DNA of 64,000 bases from Aldrovandia affinis (taxonomy: Eukaryota > Chordata > Actinopteri > Notacanthiformes > Halosauridae), in the NCBI GenBank assembly GCA_029706075.1, contig JAINUG010000020.1, positions 88,501 through 152,500 on the forward strand, written 5' to 3'. The notes beneath the pieces are model-generated. The model did not search any database, had not been told where the DNA came from, and saw nothing but the letters and a program-made list of their open reading frames with translations. The stretch's first letter is position 1. Every line of letters begins with the position of its first letter. Below, one piece after another: positions 56,416 to 64,000 of the stretch. The translations under genes were made by a program, and so were the position numbers.

Positions 56416-58740
56416 AAATCAAATCAATTTTATTGTATAGCGCTTTTCACAATTTTATTGTCACAAAACGCTTAACAGAGGGGGCAGCTCACACTTCTCG
56501 CAGAATCTAGGGCCCGGGGGCAGGTGCCCCCAAGTCAGAGGCTGAGGCCGAGGCAGAGAAGAGAACATGCAGTCAGAAAAAAAAGCAGTGCTATAGCCAG
56601 TACCATTATGTAAGAGCAGGGGAGCACAAGCATATGAAATATACAGATAGCCCCGACAGGTGTAAGCTATGGCAGCATACCTACTAGGAGAGGGACAGAG
56701 AATACACGCAGCCGAGAGAGTTCCAAACCATCCACACCCGATCAAGGATAAAGTATGGAAAGTTTCTCACTCTATAAGACACTAGGGCACGGCCTTCTCC
56801 ATCTCTCCACCTAGACTATGTTTGGCAGTAGGCTAGGCTGAAAAGATGTTTTTAATCTACACTTAAAAATTGAAACTGTGTCTGAATCCCTAACATGCTT
56901 TGGTAAACCGTTCCACAACAGAAGAGCTGTAAAAGAGAAGGCTCTACCACCAGCTGTGCTTTTCAAAATTCTAGGGAGTAATAGATGGCCGGCTTCTTGT
57001 GAACAAAGCAGTCGTGTCGGCTTATAAGGGGCAATCATTTCGGTCAGATATATAGGTGCAAGTCTATTCACTGCTTTAAAAGTTAGCAACAGTATTTTAT
57101 AATCAGCCCGATATTTAACAGGAAGCCAATGTAGTGATGCTAACACAGGAGTAATGTACTCATACTTCTTGGATCTAGTCAAAATACATGCTGCTGTATT
57201 CTGTACTAGTTGAAGACTCTTAAGAGAGCTACTAGAGGAGCCAGATAATAAGGCATTACAATAGTCTAGCCTCGATGCGACAAAAGCATGCATCAAGGTT
57301 TTTGCATCCTCTAATGACAGAATGTGCAGAATTTTAGCTATGTTTCTTAGGTGAAATAAGGCTACTCTGGAAGTAGTTTTAATATGAGTGTCAAATGTAA
57401 GATCCTGATCAATAATAAAACCAAGGTTCTTGACCATTAGACTTGATGCAACTATGCAATCACCTGCATTTAACTGCAGATCCAACTTGTTCCTTAATGT
57501 TTTGGGGCCCAAAACCATCATCTCAGTTTTATCTGAATTCAAAAGCAGGAAATGTACTGTCATCCCATTCTTTATATCAGAGATACAAGCCTCTAGTTGA
57601 GTGAGTTGAAGTATTTCACCTGGTTTCATAGATAGGTATAGCTGTGTATCATCTGCATAGCAATGGAAATTCACACCATGTTTACGAATAACATTACCTA
57701 GTGGTAGGAAGTATAATGAGAACAGCAATGGTCCCAGCACTGAGCCTTGTGGAATACCATATTTAACCTGAGAGTAGTCAGAGAAGTCTTGATCTAATTG
57801 CACAAATTGAAACCTGTCTGATAAGTATGATTTAAACCATGAGAGTGTCCGTCCACGCAAACCAATCAGGTTTTCTAGCCTGTGAAGGAGATTAACAGGA
57901 TCACGATTTGGTTTCTTTAGAAGAGGCTTGATTACTGCCACTTTTAAAGACTTACGCAACCCAATAATAGGGATGTATTTATGATATCTAACATAGGCTG
58001 GCTTAGCACAGGCAAAAGCTCTTTAATAAGCTTTGTTGGTATGGGGTCTAACAGACATGTAGATGATTTGGAGGACATAACCAGTTTGCAAAATTTGTCC
58101 AGATCCAAGGGAGTGAAAAACTCAAGGTTCTCTACGTAACAATGCTCCTGATAGCCCTGTGCCATCTCGGAAGTAGGAGTGCTAGATATTGGAGTCATTT
58201 TCATAATTTGTTCTCTGATTGTCTCAATCTTATCAGTAAACGAGTTCATGAAGTCATTAGAATTATAGTTAGGATAACTGCTGTAATCTGAAGACTGATG
58301 TTTTGTCAGTTTAGCTCCCGTTTTAAATAGAAATCTTGAGTTGTTTTTATTCTGGTCAATTAATTTTGAGAAGTACGATGACCTAGCTGTAGTAAGGGCG
58401 TGCTTGTATTCTATGAGGCTGTCCTTCCAAGCAGAGCGAAAAACCTCTAAATTGGTAGAGCGCCATCTGCATTCTAATTTCCTGGAAATTTGTTTAAGGG
58501 CACGGGTATGGTCAGTAAACCAAGGTGCAAGTTTCTTCTGACTGCATTTTTTCCTCTTGAGGGGTGCGACAGCATCAAGTGTATTTCGTAAAATATGATT
58601 TACCGCATCTGTTTGATGATCAATCGACAAAAAGCTATTTGGGTCCTGACTTGATACTAACGATTCGGGAAGTATGTTTATCAATTTTGAAGCCGTCAAT
58701 TAATTTATAGAGCAAATTTATATTTATCAAACTCCCTTGA
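56416..58740 (-). mobile_element. L2-type LINE ORF2, internally deleted
   Basis: Two overlapping frames (58699-57944 and 57959-56811) make one ORF2 with a frameshift near 57950. The reverse transcriptase keeps GIPQGSVLGPLLFSLYFLPL and the YADD box (HCYADDTQLYLSM). But KKPNRDP joins directly to VNLLHRLENLIGL, so the early RT motifs (about 90 residues) are deleted. The C-terminus ends LKTSFQPSLLPNIV; the 3' tail has TATTGTATAGCGCTTTTCAC. Confidence 0.88.
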
Positions 58741-59415
58741 TGATCTGAAAATAGAAACTGAAGAAGTGGAGATCGATAAGATCAGTTGCAAAACAGTTTA
58801 AGATTGACCGAATGACTCTGAAACGATTAATTCTGAAAATAAATGATGCAGAATCAGCATCTGTAGGGTATGCAAGACTTTCAACATTGCATATGGTGTT
58901 TGACGCCACCATGGAGCTAGAGCTTGCCTGCCATATTAAGAAGCTCTCTAACCAGTTCCACGGGCAAAGTCCTCTGAAATGTAGAGCTGGCTTATGAATA
59001 TGCAAAGCAAAACATGAAAATGCCAGAAAGCTGGTCCAGAGATGAAAGAGCAGATCAGTTTTAAAAGTAATTGAATAAAAATTCAGTATTTAATTGACAA
59101 AACCAGATACTGACCTAAGTCAACTGCTATTGACAGGAGATTGGTTGCAGTCCTTTATGGAACGTCACCATATGTCATGCCGCACACCACAGGTAACATC
59201 ACTGGGAAGGGCCACAGCTTTTAATAAGCATACTGTGGGGCAATTTTTTTTATAATTTGGCTTCAGTGACGGACAGGTAGGTCTAAAAATGAAGTTATTT
59301 TATTTTTCACAAAACAACTGCCTATTTATGATGTGTTTAACTAAATATATTACTTTTAATTTTAGATTCAAGTTCCCGCCAAACATGATCTATAACATGA
59401 GATCATGTTTTATGA
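58741..59415. other. No gene recognised
   Basis: Between the LINE and the transposase remnant. Probably part of the pogo-type element, but no motif is readable. Confidence 0.35.
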
Positions 59416-59419
59416 GTGG

Positions 59420-59870
59420 TATCACAAATGTGCAGTCTCCAAAACAAATAGTGATGGAGAAGGGGAGAAAACAAGTTGGTTCAGTGACATCAGGAGAAAG
59501 AGGGGAGCTAGTTACACTGTTTGTGCAGTCAACGCAGTGGGGAATGTGATTCCACCAATGTTCATCTTCCCGCGTGTCCGTTACCATGATCATTTCATCA
59601 GAGGATCTCCCATAGGCTCTATTGGTTGTTCCACCAAGTCTGGTTGGACAAATGAGAACACATTTGTCCATTTTTTTAGAGCATGTAATCAGGCCCACCA
59701 ACTGCTCTAGAAGTAACCCTCACCCTGGATAACCATGAGTCTCACATGACATTGAAGGCTGTCAATTTAGCAAAGGAGAATGGCATTGTGATGCTCACTC
59801 TGCCTCCCCACACAATGCACCGCCTGCAGCCATTGGACAAATCTGTATTTCGTCCACTCGTAAAAATGTA
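59420..59870 (+). pseudogene. Pogo/jerky-type DDE transposase remnant
   Basis: Pieces in shifting frames: KTSWFSDIRRKRGASYTVCA, AVGNVIPPMFIFPRVRYHDH, then DNHESH and LPPHTMHRLQPLDKSVFRPL, the DDE_1 signature of pogo-type transposases. Broken by stops and at least two frameshifts. Confidence 0.75.
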
Positions 59871-60094
59871 ATGTCTTAATTTGTTTGCATTTGCACCAAT
59901 TCAACAGATAGAAGAAATGTCTCAAACTGGCTCAATTTACCCCACTCATTGATACACTTTTACACATTGATACACTTTTTTTCAGACAGCATATCCATGA
60001 AACTATTTAAGCTAAACAGAAGCTGTTGGTTTCCAAAGAGGCACAACACCTTAAGGTTTCAATTGGCATCAATATATATATATATTTTTTAACA

Positions 60095-60310
60095 TTTATT
60101 TTTCAGATTTTACCCCTTTTTTCTCCCAATTTGGTAGCCAATTACACCCGCTGTGCTTAGTTCAATCCCCTCCCTCGTAGTTCGCTGCTGTAGCCCAGTG
60201 ACAATGGCGAAGCGCTGCCTCCTCCAAGACAGCACTCGTCGTGCTGTCCACTGTAATTCCGGCACCCCAGAACCACTCCTGTGCGCCGCGAACTGTTTCG
60301 CCTTCCCTCC
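60095..60310 (-). repeat. Dispersed repeat family R, copy 4
   Basis: Shares TCTCCCAATTTGGTAGCCAA and GTAATTCCGGCACCCCAGAA with the other copies; 3' part missing. Confidence 0.72.
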
Positions 60311-60447
60311 CCAACAACATAATGTCAACAACATAATGAAAAAAACAAAAAGACTCAACAACATAATGAAAAAAAGTAACAAATGGCACATCTTACCCCG
60401 GTCTCCCCTATACCTTCTCAAGCAAACGTTTTATGGTCGTGTACCCG

Positions 60448-60595
60448 ACCTGAATACTGATACAGCAAACTCGAGCTCGACTCAACTCGACATGGCAGTG
60501 GTACTTATACAGCAAACTCGAGCTGGACTCGACATGACGGTGGTACTGACACAGCAAACTCGAGCCCGACTCGACATGGTGGTGGTACTGAACGC
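60448..60595 (+). repeat. Three-unit tandem repeat, about 48 bases per unit
   Basis: Units share ACAGCAAACTCGAG and GACTCGACATG followed by GTGGTACT. The block is open in one frame, but I see no reason to call it coding. Confidence 0.75.
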
Positions 60596-60719
60596 TCTAG
60601 ACGCTGCTTGTTTCGGACCAGACAGCCTGCAGCTGAGCCTGCTGTATTTGGCAAGGCTCGCTGTTGCGGTTTTCTGCTTGGTTGGTAGTACTTGCTGAGC
60701 CTGTTGATGACGTACTCAA

Positions 60720-61610
60720 GCCATATTACAAACAAGTTTAAATAAAAGTGCGCTTTTGCATATTCTTAATAAATAACAGTTGACCTAGCAAAGTATAATT
60801 TTTTAAACTGTTAAAACTTATGCATAACTTCATAAATCAGTCACCATCTAAAAATGTAATGAAACAGAAACAATAGCAATTATAAATAAGCATACAATTA
60901 AATGGGATATCATGCCAAAAATGAATACAACACCTAATAAAGAGTTGATGTGTAAGGCATACAGGACGTTGCCCGGAAGTTATGAAGGCCAGATAGCTCA
61001 ATCTTAGAAAAAGAGGTACTGACTCGAATTGAACGATTCATCAAAAATAATCAAACTGTCCAGTACTGCTGGTGGGTCCTGCTGACATCAGAGGCGTCAT
61101 TTTGTCATCGCATCCAACCCACGCTTTTTTTTTTTTTTTTTCAATTGCTGCTTTGAACTGCAAAGGCTGGTCTGTTTGCCAGCTAATTTAAATTTGAGAG
61201 AAAGAGCCTTATTCAGTTGGGAAATAGCTTAACAGGTTGCTAGCTACCTGCCAAGAAAAGTGGTCTTATTGGATAACAGTTCTGTCGCAAAGAGGTCCCA
61301 GGACACCGCTTTACCCTTATGGTGACATCAGGAAAATATGCAAAGTGCCGTCTTGATCAATTGTTTAAGGAGTGGGTGTGTTGTGTGGAATGCAGCTTAC
61401 GTATGCACTGCATAGTGAGCTTTGATTTTAAGGCAGAATGGCTCGCAGTTGACCGACGTGGGTAAAATAAAAAAAGCAGTTTGTGCCCAATGTGCAGTTT
61501 TTTGTGTGCTAGGCTGCACGACACCAGATTTGAATTTCCATGACACATTTAAAAACAAATGCTAACAAGCTATGGGAAATGCACAGCGTACAAACAATGT
61601 CGACAGCATT
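60720..61610. other. No gene recognised
   Basis: AT-rich spacer with a T run at 61125-61140. Confidence 0.4.
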
Positions 61611-61735
61611 TGGAAAGCTGGACAACAGGAATACCACCAATAGCCGCTCAAGAGTTTGAAATCTCACCCCCTCCATTTCAGGCTCTGAGCCGCTATTGGT
61701 GGTATTACTGTTTTCAAAATTAGTCCAGCTTTGTG
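61611..61735. repeat. Inverted repeat (hairpin), arms about 21-38 bases
   Basis: AATACCACCAATAGCCGCTC near 61629 is mirrored by GAGCCGCTATTGGTGGTATT near 61690 with one mismatch; AGCTGGAC/GTCCAGCT extends the arms further out. The loop is about 42 bases. Confidence 0.75.
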
Positions 61736-61739
61736 ATGC

Positions 61740-62985
61740 ATGGGGTGTTAGCCACAACTTGTTAGTCAGTTTGTCATGAAAATAAAACATTTCAACAAGT
61801 TATATCATTATGGATATGGCCGCATCCTCTTATTTTTGATATTTTACAGGTTTTCACTGACCTGTGGAAACCCTGGAATATGTATGTTTGCATGCTGGAC
61901 TGCCTCTCGTGTGCCCAGAATACACAACTTATTCCCATCCCCATCTAATTCCAATAATAAAGATGTAAAAGGATACACAGTCCACGTTTATGTAAGCATT
62001 CAATGTGTATTCATGTAACTACACATCATCGAAAGATTACAGTACAGAACATTTCTAAAAAGAGAACTGATAATGATAAATCGATTATGAATACATTCAT
62101 TTTTAGTCATTCAATATACTTTGCATTAAAACAGTGAAGAGAACTATTTGGACAGTGTCTCCTGCAAGGGAATAGTCAGGAGAGGCATACTAAGGAGATA
62201 CAATTCATTTTCAAGGTTCCCAAATAAAATCTACAACAGCGAAGACTTTAACAGACATTAGTAACAGTGTATATTTGAGGTAGAACATTACTGGCCTTGT
62301 AAACGTGTTCAGAGGATGCCCACAGGATTTGGCCCATACAAACATACACACTCTCTAACAACATGAACCGATTATTAGTGGTTACTCATGATCACCAATG
62401 GTTATTTAAAAAACAACAACAATCCAAATCCATCAAAGAGCTGTAAACATTTGAGTAGGAATAAACGGAGTGGCTGCAAACATGTTCAGCTTAAGTATTA
62501 GAGGGGATGAAAGATTATACACACTGTATATATATCTACCCCAAACACAGTGGAATTCTCCAGTTTCAGACTAAAATGCACATAACTGCATCATGATTAC
62601 AACACAACTCCACCAAAAAAAAAAAAAATCAGTGTTTTATGGTGCTAGTCTTTAGCCATACAAAATACCTTACCAAGAAGGATGGGTTTGACTGCTGGCA
62701 CAAATTCTACTGACTAACCACAATTCTCAGACCCTGCATGAACATTCATTGCCACAGTATCATACACTGGTCATGCCTCCATCATTCATTTTCATGAGAT
62801 GCAAACGGATTGGGCTGTTTTGGGCTTCAGCAGCAGGCAGACAGACCCTTCAATGTAAAGAATACGGAGCCAAGCACCTGTTGGGCCTACAGAATTGGGC
62901 TGTTACTCAATACCCAGGTAATATGATGTGTATTAAATAGCATATGGTTATCTAGGTCAGAAGGAACTCTATTTTCCCCCTCATA
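61740..62985. other. Likely 3' UTR and downstream of the zinc-finger gene
   Basis: No exon or repeat recognised; no clear poly(A) signal on the minus strand close to the stop. Confidence 0.35.
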
Positions 62986-62988
62986 AGT

Positions 62989-63738
62989 TTAAAGCACCAC
63001 TTCTATGTCATAGGCAATTTTATTCTGCAGCCCCCCTGCATTTCTGCGCAAGGTCACCACCCCTGCCTTCTTCCTGCCCATCACCTGTTTTGAGGGCGAG
63101 TGGGCATGTTTAGTCGCCTTCTTTGCAGCTGGCTGGTTTGGCAACGAGGGGGTCTTTGGGGAGGAGAGGAGCTTCGGAGAAGACTGGGGCTTTGGAGGGG
63201 AGGACAGGGGCTTGGGAGGGGAGGACAGGGGCTTGGGAGGGGAGGGGAGGGTCTTGGCTTTTTGGCTGTGCTTGGGTTTGGAGGAGGCCTTGACCTTATC
63301 GGTGCCCTTGTGCACGTGGCAGAAGAGCACGCCACATGTGTGGCAGCGGTAGCTATCCTCCTTCACATGGATGATATGGTGACGTTTGAGGTTGTGCTGG
63401 GTGGTGAAGGAACGATCACACTGGAGGCAGGGGAAGGGCCGTTCTCCTGTATGGACGCGCTGGTGCTCTGTGAAGTGGCTCTTGCTAAGGAACCTCTTTC
63501 CGCACAGGGCGCACGGGAAAGGCCTCTCCTTTTGGTGGCTCTGGCGATGATCCATCAGCTGGCCTTTTGTGATGTAGGTCCGGTAGCACAGGTCACACTG
63601 GAACTGCCCAACGCCTCGCTTTAGTGACCCTTTCTCCGTGAGAATCAACGCCAAAGTGGCCTCCCGAACTTTGATTGCGGCTGCTTCTGCAGCGGCTCTT
63701 TTCTTCTCAACTTTCACGCCCACTTCGGCCATCGGCAT
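62989..63738 (-). CDS. C2H2 zinc-finger protein, last exon
   Basis: 249 codons from the splice acceptor TCACTTCAACAG at 63740-63739 to TAA at 62991-62989. Three good C2H2 fingers: FQCDLCYRTYITKGQLMDHR (C48, C51, H64, H68), FPCALCGKRFLSKSHFTEHQ (C76, C79, H92, H96) and FPCLQCDRSFTTQHNLKRHH (C104, C107, H120, H124). A degenerate fourth (YRCHTCGVLFCHVH) follows. The linkers QKERPFP and TGERPFP are of the DNA-binding type. The N-terminus is Ala/Lys-rich. Residues about 165-192 are PPKPLSS repeats and the tail is basic (KKATKHAHSPSK). Nuclear DNA-binding is inferred. The AG directly before the first ATG means upstream exons probably lie outside the window, so the ATG may be internal. I cannot name the gene. 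Confidence 0.85.
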   Translation of the reverse strand: MPMAEVGVKVEKKRAAAEAAAIKVREATLALILTEKGSLKRGVGQFQCDLCYRTYITKGQLMDHRQSHQKERPFPCALCGKRFLSKSHFTEHQRVHTGERPFPCLQCDRSFTTQHNLKRHHIIHVKEDSYRCHTCGVLFCHVHKGTDKVKASSKPKHSQKAKTLPSPPKPLSSPPKPLSSPPKPQSSPKLLSSPKTPSLPNQPAAKKATKHAHSPSKQVMGRKKAGVVTLRRNAGGLQNKIAYDIEVVL

Positions 63739-64000
63739 CTGTTGAAGTGAGACACAAGGCCTTGTGTTAAATCATACATTTCCTTGTGACCAAGTGTGTG
63801 CCTATTGTTTGACAGTGGTTTTCAGAAAGCAGGGTCTGATTAAAAACAGGTACAAAAAACATTGATGTGTCAAAATTTATTGAGAAGTGCATCCATATTT
63901 ATGCATGCAGCTAGATCGAACAAGATATAGAGAACATGTTAGCAAATTCTCAACTGAGTGACATAAATCTTATATATATATATATAAATGATCTACAATA
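63739..64000. other. Intron of the zinc-finger gene
   Basis: No upstream exon visible before the window ends; a short (TA)n is at 63970-63985. Confidence 0.4.

Larger units (their letters stand above)
56185..59960 (+). mobile_element. Pogo-type DNA transposon remnant, split by a LINE
   Basis: The left part has the partly palindromic GAAGTTGAGCCATTGGCTC near 56240 and the right part a related GGCTCAATTTACCCC near 59930. Transposase remnants lie between, at 59420-59870. A LINE occupies 56416-58740. The element ends are inferred from these shared blocks. Confidence 0.5.

Noticed and set aside
60095..60310. Dispersed repeat R as a tRNA-derived SINE
   Set aside because: I could not find convincing A and B boxes or a 3' tail in any of the four copies, so I left it unclassified.
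55795..61070. One large transposon spanning from AGTACTGGGCGA to GTCCAGTACT
   Set aside because: Only about eight bases at the two ends mirror each other and no target duplication is visible; other repeats explain most of the interior.
63100..63624. 174-codon plus-strand frame opposite the zinc fingers
   Set aside because: Antisense shadow of the C2H2 exon; the minus strand has canonical fingers.

Overview
The window reads as a repeat-rich piece of a ray-finned fish (teleost) genome. The protein-coding genes are split into short exons with GT/AG borders. The host genes (an opioid growth factor receptor-type gene and porcupine) have vertebrate exon phases. The repeat load is typical of teleosts: Tc1/mariner, hAT MITEs, PIF/Harbinger, L2/CR1 and L1 LINEs, an LTR element and long dinucleotide arrays. 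I cannot name the species.

Layout. (1) 0-7 kb: a complete eight-exon ogfr-family gene on the minus strand (647 codons), with two interferon-response-type elements just upstream of its start. (2) 7.7-8.8 kb: a CR1-group LINE fragment. (3) 9.6-12.3 kb: a minus-strand, four-exon gene of a multi-copy family of unknown function, broken by a one-base frameshift and carrying a MITE in intron 1. (4) 12.9-25 kb: a transposon nest in which one composite of two Tc1-like elements occurs twice, plus a long-TIR mariner, an L2 tail and a decayed Harbinger. (5) 19.45-37.55 kb, plus strand: four small exons that join in perfect phase into a 47-residue Lys/Gln-rich protein I do not recognise. Its first intron holds much of the nest, an L1-type LINE and the LTR element. 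(6) 29.3-32.7 kb: a young LTR retrotransposon, complete with LTRs, primer-binding site, polypurine tract and target duplication. Its interior encodes a long coiled coil with a basic tail and no recognisable pol.

(7) 41.2-54.6 kb: the whole porcn gene on the minus strand (one non-coding and twelve coding exons, 450 residues), the membrane O-acyltransferase that lipidates Wnt proteins. Its introns hold hAT MITEs, a (GA)n array and a three-level nest in which a Harbinger element sits in an L2 and itself carries another L2. (8) 55.8-61 kb: a pogo-like transposase remnant, a defective L2-type LINE and a dispersed repeat. (9) 62.99-63.74 kb: the last exon of a C2H2 zinc-finger gene on the minus strand, continuing off the window.

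The host genes do not form an operon or an obvious pathway. The strongest unusual items are the coiled-coil LTR element, the four-exon micro-protein gene, and the interferon-type promoter of the ogfr gene. All homology statements come from reading the translations by eye; no search was run.
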